Below, piece by piece: positions 8,801 through 17,024 of a stretch of 64,000 nt of DNA (its first letter is position 1; each line of letters opens with the position of its first letter). The notes under the pieces are model-generated. The model was given only the letters and a program-made list of their open reading frames with translations, searched no databases and had not been told where the DNA came from. The position numbers were made by a program, and so were the translations under genes. Source of the stretch: CAWDVK01 sp963805715 (GTDB lineage: Bacteria; Actinomycetota; Actinomycetes; Streptosporangiales; Streptosporangiaceae); assembly GCA_963805715.1 (NCBI GenBank), contig CAWDVK010000004.1, positions 124,001 to 188,000 on the forward strand, in the 5' to 3' direction.

Positions 8801-11639
8801 GCTGATGGCGACCGGTCATGCTTACGACTCTGACGGCGGCCGCGCTATCGCCGGCGCCATTACCTCGCTGATGACCGGCACGGCGTACCGGCGCTCCGCT
8901 GAGCTGGCGGCAGCCGTCGGCCCGTACGAGGGCTACGCGCGCAACGCGTCGGCGCATCAGCGCGTCATCGCTAAGCACACCGACGCCAGCGCGAAGATCC
9001 GCCCGCTGGGCGGTATCGACGACCCGATCCTCGCGGCGGCGAACAAGGTCTGGCAGGAATGCCGGGAGCTTGGTAAGCTAAATGGGTACAGAAATGCCCA
9101 AGCCAGTCTATTGGCGCCAACTGGGACAATTGGGCTCATGATGGACTGCGATACCACGGGTGTCGAGCCGGACCTGGCCCTGGTCAAGTTCAAGAAGCTG
9201 GTTGGCGGCGGCTCCATGCAGATCGTCAACCAGACGGTGCCGCGGGCCCTGAAGAACCTTGGCTACCAGCCCGAGCAGGCCGAGGCGATCATCGAGTACA
9301 TCGCCGAGAATGGCCACGTCATCGACGCGCCGGGCCTCAGGCCCGAGCACTACGAGGTGTTCGACTGCGCGATGGGCGAGCGCGCGATCAGCCCGATGGG
9401 CCACGTCCGGATGATGGCCGCCGTGCAGCCTGCGCTTTCGGGCGCGATCTCCAAGTGCGTGACCGGAGAGACGCTCGTCGCGTCCTCGGAAGGCCTGGTC
9501 AGGATCGGCAGCCTGCACCAGGGTGAAGCAGAGGACACCTTCCGTGACGAGCGCCTGGTGATCTCGTCTCTGGACGGGGACCGGAAGACCAACGCGTTCT
9601 ACTACGGGGGGAAGCGGCCCGTCCGGCGCGTCCGGCTGCGTTCAGGGCACACGATCACGGGAACGCTGCCCCACCGGCTGCTCGTGGCCGGCGCTGGCGG
9701 TCTCGACTGGAAGACCCTGGAAGATATCGAAGAAGGCGACAACGTAGCGATCCAGTACGGTGCCGAGCTCTGGGCTGCTACAGCGCCCAGCTTGCGCCAC
9801 ATCGCGGTATCTCCGTCTCATGGCAACCAGAAGCTGGTCAGGCTGCCCGGGGAAATGACGGCGGAGCTCGCGTTCCTGCTCGGTGCCTATGCGGCCGAAG
9901 GCCACACGACGCGCAGCACGTGGACCATTACCATCACCAACTCGGTGCCAGAGGTCCTTGAGCGCGTTCAAGCAGCCTGGCAATCGCTGTTCGGCCTGCG
10001 GGCTCGCATCACGGCAGACCCAGGCAAGTGCCCGGGCGTGATCGTGGCGTCGAAGGCCGTGGTGGAGTTCATGGCCGCGCTGGGCTGCGGATCCCGTGCC
10101 TCGGAGAAGCGCATCCCCGACATCGTGCTCCGTTCGCCGCGGGAGATGGTGCTGGCCTTCCTGCAGGGCCTGGCGCTCGACGCCTACGTCACGACGGGAA
10201 CAGCTCCCAAGTGGGCCATCTGCCTGGACAGCTCCCAGCTCCTCGATGACCTGCAGGCTGTCCTGACCAACCTGGACGTCATGACCGGCCGGGTCAGCAA
10301 GTACAACAAGGAGTACGGCAAGAGCTACGACGAGGTGTATGCAGCCGGGCCTCAGGGCCAGCTGATGGCCAGCCTCGTTCCGTTCCTTGAGCCTGACAAG
10401 GCCGCACGAGCAGCGCGGTATCTGCAGATGAGTTTCGGGTCAGGCACCTCCGATATCGTTCCCGGCATCACCGGCCGCGAGCTGTATCAGCTGATTCCGG
10501 CCGTGAACGAGGGCGATGACTACGTCCCCAGCTGGCGCCCGGGGTTCACGTTCCTGCTGGATCATCGGACGCGGCACGTTACCCGCAGGACGCTCGAACG
10601 CGTGTCCACGCTTCCCGGTGTCGTGCTTCCTGCCTGGCTCCAGCAGATCATCAGCGGGAACCTGCACTTCTCTCCGGTGGAGTCGGTCAGCGATGCTGGC
10701 GAAGCTGAGGTCTATGACCTGTCGGTTCCGACGACCCACGCTTTCGTCGCAAACGGCATTGTCAATCACAACACGGTGAACCTGCCGGAGTCCGCGACCG
10801 TCGAGGACATCGAGAAGATCTACTTCGAGGGCTGGAAGCTCGGCCTGAAGGCCCTGGCGATCTACCGGGACAACTGCAAGGTCGGCCAGCCGCTGTCCAT
10901 CGCCAAGAGGAAGACCGCCGAGGTGGCGGAGCCGGTCGTGCCGCACGAGGTCAAGCCGGTCCGCAAGCGGCTGCCGCGACAGCGGTCGGCGACGGTCACG
11001 CGGTTCTCGGTGGCGGGAGCCGAGGGCTACATGACGGCCTCCAGCTACCCCGACGACGGCGTGGGCGAGGTCTTCCTCAAGCTCGGCAAGCAGGGATCGA
11101 CCCTGGCCGGCGTGATGGACGCCTTCTCGATCGCGATCTCGGTGGGCCTGCAGTACGGCATCCCGCTGGAGTCCTACGTGGCCAAGTTCACCAACATGCG
11201 GTTCGACCCGGCCGGCATCACCGACGACGCGGACATCCGGATGGCCAGCTCGGTGATGGACTACATCTTCCGCCGCCTCGCCCTGGACCATCTGCCCTAC
11301 GACGAGCGGGCCGAGCTGGGCATCCTCACCACCGGCGAGCGAACTGCGCAGCTATCCGGCGAGGCCCCCGCGTCCGTCACCGAGGAGATTGACCCGGACG
11401 AGCTGGCGCAGTCGGTGCCGGTGGAGAAGGAGCAGCACCAGCAGCCCCGCGCCCCGGAAGCCGAAACTGGCCGCCGTGCTGACTCGCCACCCCAGCCGCG
11501 CAGCTCCACCGAGCTGATCGAGTCCCATCAGCGGCGCAGCGCGGACGCCCCGCTCTGCCTGAACTGCGGCACCAAGATGCGCCCGGCGGGCAGCTGCTAC
11601 GTCTGCGAGGGCTGCGGCTCCACCAGCGGCTGCAGCTGA
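5874..11639 (+). CDS. nrdJ: Class II (B12-dependent) ribonucleotide reductase with three inteins
   Basis: Reduces ribonucleotides to deoxyribonucleotides using adenosylcobalamin, without needing oxygen. The 1921-codon frame contains three inteins (residues 157-295, 502-897 and 1195-1633). Removing them joins 156 + 206 + 297 + 288 residues into a 947-residue enzyme, the normal NrdJ size. Across the junctions the family motifs are restored: SA|CFIL, NP|CSEY and SK|TVNLP. By alignment from memory with Thermotoga NrdJ, Cys296 is the first redox cysteine, Cys898 the thiyl-radical cysteine (N-x-C-x-E) and Cys909 the second redox cysteine. The C-terminus carries a zinc-ribbon-like CxxC...CxxCG. The start is ATG 5874 with AGAAGGGGG upstream. 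It is co-transcribed with nrdR. Confidence 0.97.
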   Translation: MTETASGAASQNGKSPDQGLTMRRIYTRAGVHPYDEVTWERRDVVMTNWRDGSVNFEQHGVEFPDFWSVNAANIVTTKYFRGAVGTPQREWSLKQLVDRVVGTYTAAGREHGYFAAEQDAEIFEHELTHALVHQVFSFNSPVWFNVGTSSPQQVSACQPYDALVSTPAGLVPIGRLVDDDAVGAKVHDAHGTTTIVATKANGVKEVLRLHTAAGYALDATADHLVWRATDLDTGEFTVAGFIRPGDFLLHVDPDVGGQDRRLVPVSRVERLGTMEVYDIQTESGEYLSGNVRVHNCFILAVDDTMDSILEWYREEGLIFKGGSGAGVNLSRIRSSQELLSSGGTASGPVSFMRGADASAGTIKSGGATRRAAKMVVLDVDHPDVEDFIETKAREEEKVRVLRDAGFDMDLGGKDIVSVQYQNANNSVRVSDEFMRAVESGSDFDLASRTTGEPLRTVQARELFGKMAKAAWECADPGIQYDGTINDWHTCPESGRITASNPCFPADQRVVTDQGLIRIGELVARAAAGERFGVYTNDVTSATAPAERVTATSPTRYMVTGTNEILELRFSDGSRLRCTPGHRLWTANRGWMHAEELTAADQVVRSLQHAPRSAADARIPAAALAAARTARSRKAISLPEKWDYELAHYLGWLVGDGCVTDQNAVTVYGSEDDRAEALIRHQELLTQITGFEAKPSIQANGTVQLRVTRDAFIAFTRALGVSSGRAPAKRVPEAIFEAPEEAMVGFLEGLFDADGCAVSQPNGTRYVGLGSRSEELLLGVQELLGSLGIASRIYPMPVKKDSFSYTRKDGSVATYGSDGPGFDLRITGRSLREFGARIGFSLPAKERKLLSVIASTRFYNTDETVRMVSRESRGFETTYNLTEPRNHSYIVSGMVVANCSEYVHLDNSSCNLASINLLKFLRGDDTFDVEKFEQLTELIITAMDISICFADFPTEKITETTRAYRQLGIGYANLGALLMATGHAYDSDGGRAIAGAITSLMTGTAYRRSAELAAAVGPYEGYARNASAHQRVIAKHTDASAKIRPLGGIDDPILAAANKVWQECRELGKLNGYRNAQASLLAPTGTIGLMMDCDTTGVEPDLALVKFKKLVGGGSMQIVNQTVPRALKNLGYQPEQAEAIIEYIAENGHVIDAPGLRPEHYEVFDCAMGERAISPMGHVRMMAAVQPALSGAISKCVTGETLVASSEGLVRIGSLHQGEAEDTFRDERLVISSLDGDRKTNAFYYGGKRPVRRVRLRSGHTITGTLPHRLLVAGAGGLDWKTLEDIEEGDNVAIQYGAELWAATAPSLRHIAVSPSHGNQKLVRLPGEMTAELAFLLGAYAAEGHTTRSTWTITITNSVPEVLERVQAAWQSLFGLRARITADPGKCPGVIVASKAVVEFMAALGCGSRASEKRIPDIVLRSPREMVLAFLQGLALDAYVTTGTAPKWAICLDSSQLLDDLQAVLTNLDVMTGRVSKYNKEYGKSYDEVYAAGPQGQLMASLVPFLEPDKAARAARYLQMSFGSGTSDIVPGITGRELYQLIPAVNEGDDYVPSWRPGFTFLLDHRTRHVTRRTLERVSTLPGVVLPAWLQQIISGNLHFSPVESVSDAGEAEVYDLSVPTTHAFVANGIVNHNTVNLPESATVEDIEKIYFEGWKLGLKALAIYRDNCKVGQPLSIAKRKTAEVAEPVVPHEVKPVRKRLPRQRSATVTRFSVAGAEGYMTASSYPDDGVGEVFLKLGKQGSTLAGVMDAFSIAISVGLQYGIPLESYVAKFTNMRFDPAGITDDADIRMASSVMDYIFRRLALDHLPYDERAELGILTTGERTAQLSGEAPASVTEEIDPDELAQSVPVEKEQHQQPRAPEAETGRRADSPPQPRSSTELIESHQRRSADAPLCLNCGTKMRPAGSCYVCEGCGSTSGCS
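6342..6758 (+). mobile_element. Intein 1 of NrdJ (mini-intein, no endonuclease)
   Basis: 139 residues from Cys157 to Asn295, spliced onto Cys296. The N-terminal block starts CQPYDALVSTPAG. Block B is ATADH (Thr-x-x-His type). Blocks F and G read EVYDIQTESGEYLSG...VRVHN, with the canonical His-Asn end. No LAGLIDADG motif is present and the length is that of a bare splicing (Hint) domain, so it should splice but can no longer home. It interrupts the gene directly before the first redox cysteine. Confidence 0.95.
7377..8564 (+). mobile_element. Intein 2 of NrdJ (full-length, LAGLIDADG homing endonuclease)
   Basis: 396 residues from Cys502 to Asn897, spliced onto Cys898, the predicted radical cysteine. 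The splicing domain shows block A (CFPADQRVVTDQG), block B (TPGH at intein residues 77-80) and a C-terminal NHSYIVSGMVVAN. The endonuclease insert has two intact dodecapeptide motifs: LGWLVGDGC (148-156) and FLEGLFDADG (244-253). The penultimate residue is Ala, where most inteins have His; such variants exist and can splice by altered kinetics. This is the one of the three most likely to retain homing activity. Confidence 0.95.
9069..9134 (+). other. Rare-codon island inside nrdJ
   Basis: Of 22 consecutive codons, 13 end in A or T (including two CTA, AGA, ACA and ATT), whereas the flanking extein is almost entirely G/C-ending. The island covers the conserved reductase motif that includes NAQASLLAPTGTIG. 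The protein sequence is normal, so the anomaly lies at the DNA level only. Confidence 0.85.
9456..10772 (+). mobile_element. Intein 3 of NrdJ (full-length, degenerate endonuclease)
   Basis: 439 residues from Cys1195 to Asn1633, with Thr1634 as the +1 nucleophile (SK|TVNLP). Block A is CVTGETLVASSEG, block B TLPH (intein residues 70-73), and the end is NGIVNHN with canonical His-Asn. The first LAGLIDADG-type motif reads LLGAYAAEG (141-149). The second reads FLQGLALDAY, lacking the usual D-G end, so nuclease activity is doubtful. By eye this segment uses more A/T-ending codons than the surrounding extein. Confidence 0.93.
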
Positions 11640-11650
11640 AGCTAAGCGGT

Positions 11651-11699
11651 AGCGATCAAGTGCCCGTCGCTCGGGAGAGCGCCTGGGCACCTGATCGCT
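11651..11699. terminator. Long stem-loop after nrdJ
   Basis: AGCGATCA (11651-11658) pairs with 11692-11699. After a one-base mismatch, GTGCCC (11660-11665) pairs with 11685-11690, and an inner CGCTC/GAGCG stem (11668-11681) caps it. It starts 12 bases after the nrdJ stop. There is no T tract, which is usual for actinomycete terminators. Confidence 0.75.
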
Positions 11700-11705
11700 G
11701 ACACG

Positions 11706-11741
11706 CCGCACGCCCAGGCCTGCAGAGGCCCGGGCGTGCGG
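11706..11741. terminator. Second stem-loop between nrdJ and the convergent pseudogene
   Basis: CCGCACGCCC (11706-11715) pairs perfectly with 11732-11741, with a GGCC/GGCC inner stem. With the preceding hairpin it probably isolates nrdJ from the minus-strand genes. The rest of the gap up to 11945 shows no feature. Confidence 0.65.
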
Positions 11742-11945
11742 GGCGAGCCACGATGGACTCTCGGCCGCCTGGGGATCCCCGCTCCCTGGACTCTTCCCAG
11801 GCCGGAGCCGTCCGGTCGGCCGGGGACACTCTCTCCGGCGAAAGGCTTTGATGGCCGGAAACCAACTAACCAGCCCACTAAACACGCTAACTGCCGCTGG
11901 GATTGGGTTGTTTGCGGCCGGAAACCTATCCGCATGAGCAGAGGC

Positions 11946-12619
11946 TCAGTCGTCGGCGGGCTGATGGACCAGGTAGCGCAGGAGCACGACATCGCCGATC
12001 TGGCGGACCTCGGCCAGTCCCATCCGGTGGCCCGGATGGGAGGCGCCGTCGGCGCTGAACCGCGGGGCGGCGGGGTCGCCGACGAAGAGTGGCGCGATCA
12101 AGGTGGATCTCATCGGCAGCGGCGTAGGAACTGGCGGTGGATCATGGCACCGCCTTCGACCATCAGCCGCCGCACGCCACGGGCGGCAAGGTCGGTCAGG
12201 ACGCCCGGCAGGCTGGGCGGGTCGCCAGCATCGACGACGGTGGCCACGTCAGCGAGCTGTTCGCGGGTCCTGGCCACGGCTGGGCTGGAGGCATATACGA
12301 TCTTGCTGGCCGGCCCGGCGGTGAAGAAGCTGGCGGCAGGGTCGAGATCCCCGCTGCGGGTGAGCGTGACCTTGACGGGATTCTCCGGCTGTCCGCGGGC
12401 GGCGCGGGCGGCGCGCCGCGGCGCTGAGCGGACGAGCAGCCGGGGGTTGTCGCGGCGGATGGTGTTCCCGCCGACCAGGAAGGCGACGGCACTGGCGCGG
12501 ACTTCGTCGACCCGGTCGAGGTCGGCGTCGTGGACAGCAGCAGCCGCGTGCTGGTGGTGTCGTCGATATAGCCGTCGGCGGATGGGCGACAGACAGCATG
12601 AGTAGGGGCGTTCAGGCAA
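11946..12619 (-). pseudogene. Broken RibD C-terminal / dihydrofolate reductase-like gene
   Basis: Conceptual fragments in different frames match the RibD C-terminal reductase family: ADGYIDDTTSTRLLLS near the start, DADLDRVDEVRAS...IRRDNPRLLVRS...VKVTLTRSGDLDPAA...GVRRLMVEGGA in one frame (12110-12560), then DEIHL and PLFVGDPAAPRF...GDVVLLRYLVHQ in others. The start appears to be TTG 12617-12619 behind GGAGG, and the original stop is at 11946-11948. At least three one-base losses in the first 100 bases and two or more near 12060-12120 break the frame. The intact gene would encode about 230 residues reducing a pyrimidine or pterin-like substrate. Confidence 0.8.
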
Positions 12620-12825
12620 TCGATCCTCCGTAAACGCGGCTGAGCAGGCGTCGGGTCATGGTGCGTTGTCCTGTCGGGGGATCAGTGCCCTTGAGCGTAG
12701 GCGCGCCGTGAGTGCTGCGCGGTGAGGAGCCGCCCGGCGAGCCGGCTCCTCACCGCGGCAGCAGCCGGGCAGGCTCTGCGGCGTTCAGGTGCCGCTGCAG
12801 GAATCAGGCCTGATGCCCGAGCAGG

Positions 12826-14851
12826 TTACTCGGTGATCTCTCCGCCTATGGCCTGATGGCCGACTCCGGGCAGGAGCAGCACCTCGTGCGCCGCCCGGCG
12901 GCCAGCAGCGCGGTAGACAGGCGCAGCGTGTTGGCCGGATGGACGTTGTCATCTGCGAGGCCGTGCATCAGCAGCAGCGGCCGGGTCAGCCTCGGCGCTT
13001 CCCGTACAGCAGATGCCCGTATTGTTCCGGGAAATCGCCGGGATGGCCGAGGAAGCGCTCGCGCCAGTGCGCGTTGTAGAGGTACTGGTCGGTCACTCCC
13101 GCGCCGGCGACCGCAGCGTGAAAAACGTCCGGCCGCCGCAGCACGGCCGCTATCGCCAGCGAGCCGCCGAACGACCAGCCGCGGATGCCGACCCGCCCGA
13201 GATCCAGCTCCGGATACAGGCGCGCGGCCTGGTGCAGCGCCGCTACCTGATCCTCCAGTACCGGCCCGAACAAGTCGCCGTGAACCTCCCGGTCCCAGCC
13301 GGGGCCGCGCCCGGCGTGCCCCTCCCGTCGGCGACCAGGACCGCGAATCCCTGCTCCGCGAACCACTGCGCGACCAGGGACCGCCAGTCCAGCCCGGCGG
13401 TGACTCGTTGCACGCTGGCTCCGCCGTAGGGGTCAACGAGCACGGGCAGCAGCTCGTCTCCTGGCCGGTGCCAGGAAGGAAAGTGCAGCATGGCGCGCAG
13501 CTAGCGCGGGCCGAGAACGAGCGGCGTCGCGAGCACCTGCAGGACAGGTTGTTCCGCCAGTGACGTGATCGGGACGGCCTGCTTGCCCTCTCTCAGCACC
13601 GCGATCCGGCTGCCCGGACGACCGCCGCCCTGGGCGACGTGGACCAGGGTCCCGCCGCGGCGAACGCCTGAGTGCACGCCCGGCGCGGCGCTCAGCCGGC
13701 GGCAGCCCGCACCCGGCCGGTAAGTCCACAGGTGCGTCTGCGTGGGCTCGTTGGAAGCGGTGAACAGCACCTCGTCGACCGTCGACGCCCAGCACGGCCC
13801 GGAGCTGAAGACCCGGCGGCGTGACGGTGACCCCGTCCGCGGTCAGGTGCCGGGTGCCCGCCAGGTCAGCGTGCGAGAGGACCGCGCCGGAAGCGCTGCG
13901 TGCGGGCAGGCCAGGAATCAGCTGCACCCAGCAAGCGTCCTGCTGCTCGCTGAGGACCGCCGTCTGGCCGCTGGCCGGGTCGATTCGCAGGAACCGGACC
14001 GTGCGCTGACTGCGGGTCTGCACCACGGCGCAGGGGCCGTGGGCATCCCAGCCGGCGCCCACCAGGTATTCGAAGGCGTCCCGGTCCCAGCGCGCCTCGG
14101 TCCGCGTGCCGTCGAGCCCCGCGAGCCACAGCGTGACCTCGGCGCTGGCCGCGCCGGCCGCCGCGTAGCGCATGGTGCGCGGCGGCGCGGCGGGCTCCGA
14201 GAGGTCGGACAGGCGCCAGACGGCCAGCGCCGCCTTGTCCGCCCGCGTGACCAGCAGCCGGGCTCCGTCGGGGGCCCACCAGCAACCGTGCGGGCCATCT
14301 GCCGAGGTGGCGACGGTGTGCTCGGAGACCCCGAACGCGACCTCCGGCGCGTCCGGCGAGGCGAGCGCGCGGTCCCCGCTTCCGTCCGCCTCAATCACCC
14401 GCAGGGCGCCCCCGGAGACGTACGCGATCCGCCGGCCAGCCGGGTCCGGCTGCGGCGCGGCCACCGGGCCCCGAGCGGGCAGGCGAGTCGCCCGGCCGTC
14501 GGCCACGTTCACCGTCCACAGTTCGCCGGCCAGCGTGAAGGCGGCCAGGGCGGCGGAGCGGTCGGTGGCGTATGCGCCGATCCCGGTGCCCGGCGCACGC
14601 GCTGGCTCAGCCCGGCGTCGCTCCGCACCCGGCCGCGGCGGCGCGCCAGCGACGGGCAGCTCGGCCGGGTCGGCGAGCAGCCGCTCGGTGCCGGAGCCCG
14701 TATCCAGCGCCCACAGGCAGGCCCGCGGGTCGTCGCCGCCGCGACTGCGGAGGAAGAGCACGGTCGCCCCGTCGGCGGCGATGGTGAACTGATCGGGGAC
14801 GCCCAGGGTAAAGCGCCGCGTCCGGGCCAGCTGGCTGGGGAGGGCAACCAT
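12826..14851 (-). pseudogene. Broken S9-family prolyl oligopeptidase / DPP-IV-like peptidase
   Basis: Pieces in several frames reconstruct a full-length (about 670-residue) serine peptidase. They comprise a beta-propeller half (about 13780-14851), then VLVDPYGGASVQRV, GWSFGGSLAIAA (nucleophile Ser), MHGLADDNVHPANT (Asp) and LLLPGVGHQ (His). Breaks are frameshifts near 13780, 13310, 13020 and 12890, plus an in-frame TAG at 13501-13503 where the reading frame continues unchanged beyond. The catalytic triad can still be read, so the decay is recent. The nonsense codon argues that not all lesions are sequencing indels. Confidence 0.82.
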
Positions 14852-14925
14852 GGTCACGCCCGCCATCTTGCCACTTCGCCCAGTGTAGGGAACAGGTTTT
14901 CGAATATAGCCCCCCAGCGACTACC

Positions 14926-15576
14926 TCACGTTATCGTCCGTGGCAGCCTGGCGAGCGCCCGCCTCAGCCAGGCGCCCGCGCAGGGCAGCCTGGTGGCGGG
15001 CCACTCGGCGGCAATGACCGAGAACATCGCGGAATCGCGGAGCAGCCCGGCTTCGCCGGGGGCGTGCGACGGCGACCAGCTGCGCAGGACGCCCTCGAAC
15101 CGGGCGCCCAGGCGTTCGAGGGCGCGGCGGCACTGCTCGTTACGGGCGTCGGTCTTGAGGTCGACCCTGACCACGCCCAGGGCCTCGAAGGCATGCTCCA
15201 GCAGCAGAAGCTTCGCCTCGGCATTGATGCCTGTCCGCTGCGCGGAGGCGGCCAGCCAGGTCCAGCCGATCTCGATGGCGCAGAGCTCGGCGCGGCCCGG
15301 CCAGAAGCGGGGATCCCAGTACGCTGTGCACCCCACGGCGCGCCCGTCCGCCTGGCGGATCTGGGCGAACGGCGTCAGCTGGCCGCTGCTGGCCCGATCG
15401 AAGTGAGCGGCGAGGTAGTGCTCGACTTCCCACCCGCGGGGGACACCGGTGAAGCCGTACGCGCCGCGGTCTTCTTCGGCGGAGACTGCCAGGTCCGTGC
15501 CATGACGAGTCGACAGCGGCTCCAGCCGGACCAGGGATCCGTGCAGCACGGGAACGTCAGCCAGCAGGCTACTCAT
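14926..15576 (-). CDS. GNAT acetyltransferase (RimJ/RimL type)
   Basis: Predicted acetyl-CoA-dependent N-acetyltransferase of 216 residues. The N-terminal HGSLVRLEPLSTRH and central EIGWTWLAASAQRTGINAEAK...LKTDARNEQCRRALERLGARFEGV follow the pattern of the RimJ/RimL branch, which acetylates protein N-termini or small amines. The R/Q-x-x-G-x-A acetyl-CoA loop appears as QRTGINAE. The substrate cannot be told. It lies between two broken or accessory genes and is itself intact. The ATG start is at 15576. Confidence 0.85.
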   Translation of the reverse strand: MSSLLADVPVLHGSLVRLEPLSTRHGTDLAVSAEEDRGAYGFTGVPRGWEVEHYLAAHFDRASSGQLTPFAQIRQADGRAVGCTAYWDPRFWPGRAELCAIEIGWTWLAASAQRTGINAEAKLLLLEHAFEALGVVRVDLKTDARNEQCRRALERLGARFEGVLRSWSPSHAPGEAGLLRDSAMFSVIAAEWPATRLPCAGAWLRRALARLPRTIT

Positions 15577-15783
15577 GACTTCCCCTCATCGCTCCTGGCA
15601 TTGGCACCTTGCGCCGAGCGCAGGTTGCCGGACCGTCAGCGGGCCAGGTCCCTCGGATCCTCTGGATGATGACGAGGGAACCGTAGCCGCCGCGCCGACG
15701 ACGGGTCAAGGCATCGGGGGCTGAGGGGCGGGCTTCAGCCGCCGCCGCAACGGCTGGCCCGCTCGGCGGGCCGCGGGTCGCCG

Positions 15784-17001
15784 TCAGGATTGCCGTAGCC
15801 GGTCGCGGAGGAAGCGGCGCTCGGCCGCAGTGGGGGCGAGCTCAAGCGCCGCCCGGTAACTCTGCCGGGCCTCAGCCGTGCGCCCGGTACGCCGCAGCAG
15901 GTCAGCACGCGTGGCATGCAGCAGGTAGTAACCATCCAGCTGCCCGGTCCCCGCGACCGCCTCTACCAGTCGCAGCGCCGCCTCCGGGCCGTCGGCCATC
16001 CCGATCGCGACGGCGCGGTTCAGGTCGACGATGGCGCTGGGCGCGATGAGCGCGAGGCGATCGTACAGCCGGGCGATCTGCGGCCAGTCCGTCCGGGCCG
16101 CGGTCGGTGCGGTGGCATGGCAGGCGGCGATGGCCGCCTGGATCTGGAACGGGCCGGCCCGGCCGCGGCGCAGCGCGCCTTTCAGGATCGTCGCGCCCTC
16201 GGCGATCTGAGCCTGATCCCAGCGCGAGCGGTCCTGCTCGTCCAGGGTGCGCAGGTGGCCGCCCTCGTCGATGCGCGCCGCCCGGCGGGCGTCGTGCAGC
16301 ATCAGCGCGAGCATGCCATGGGCCTCAGGCTCGTCGGGCATGAGCCCGGCCAGCACCCGCGCCAGGCGGATGGCCCGCTGGGACAGCCCGGCCTTCGCCG
16401 GGTCGCCGTATCCCTCATTGAACAGCAGGTAGAGCACGTGCAGTACCGCAGGCAGGCGCTCGGGCAGCAGGCGGGCGGGCGGCACGCGAAACGGGATGGC
16501 GGCGTGCGCGATCTTCTGCTTAGCCCGGAAGAGGCGCTGGCCCATGGTGCGCTCCGGCACGAGGAACGCGCGCGCGATCTCGGCGGTGCTCATGCCGGTC
16601 AGGCTGCGCAAGGTCAGCGCCACCTGGGCATCGAGGTTGAGGGCCGGATGGCAGCAGGTGAACATCAGCTCCAGGCGCTCGTCGGGGATGTCGCTGTCTC
16701 GTGCGCCTGGAGGTACTGGCTCCCGCTGCATGCTGGCCGCCTCTCGCAGCTTCGCTGCCTCGGTGGAGGCGCGGCGCATCCGGTCGATGGCGCGGTTGCG
16801 GGCCGTGGTGGTGAGCCAGGCCAGCGGCTGGTCCGGTACGCCTGACTCCGGCCACTTCTGCAGGGCCCGCGCGAACGCGTCCTGAGCACACTCCTCGGCC
16901 AGGTCCCAGCCGCCGCCGGTGAGCCGGATCATGGTGGCCACGATCCGGCTCCAGCCGTCGGCGTAGATCCGCGCGATGAGGTCTCGCGCCTGGTCTGCCA
17001 C
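15784..17001 (-). CDS. ECF42-type RNA polymerase sigma factor with C-terminal TPR-like domain
   Basis: 405 residues, twice the size of a simple ECF sigma. The sigma-2 region covers about 10-75 (WDLAEECAQDAFARALQKWP) and sigma-4 about 115-170 (MSTAEIARAFLVPERTMGQRLFRAKQKI). A helical C-terminal half follows with TPR-like repeats ending in QSYRAALELAPTAAERRFLRDRL. This architecture, with a DGPF/YCII protein immediately upstream on the same strand (23-base gap), is the hallmark of ECF42 sigma factors, which have no classic anti-sigma. The C-terminal domain is thought to control activity. The start is GTG 17001 with GGAGAGAG upstream. Confidence 0.92.
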   Translation of the reverse strand: MADQARDLIARIYADGWSRIVATMIRLTGGGWDLAEECAQDAFARALQKWPESGVPDQPLAWLTTTARNRAIDRMRRASTEAAKLREAASMQREPVPPGARDSDIPDERLELMFTCCHPALNLDAQVALTLRSLTGMSTAEIARAFLVPERTMGQRLFRAKQKIAHAAIPFRVPPARLLPERLPAVLHVLYLLFNEGYGDPAKAGLSQRAIRLARVLAGLMPDEPEAHGMLALMLHDARRAARIDEGGHLRTLDEQDRSRWDQAQIAEGATILKGALRRGRAGPFQIQAAIAACHATAPTAARTDWPQIARLYDRLALIAPSAIVDLNRAVAIGMADGPEAALRLVEAVAGTGQLDGYYLLHATRADLLRRTGRTAEARQSYRAALELAPTAAERRFLRDRLRQS

Positions 17002-17024
17002 GCTCTCTCCGTCAGCGCCTGCGG

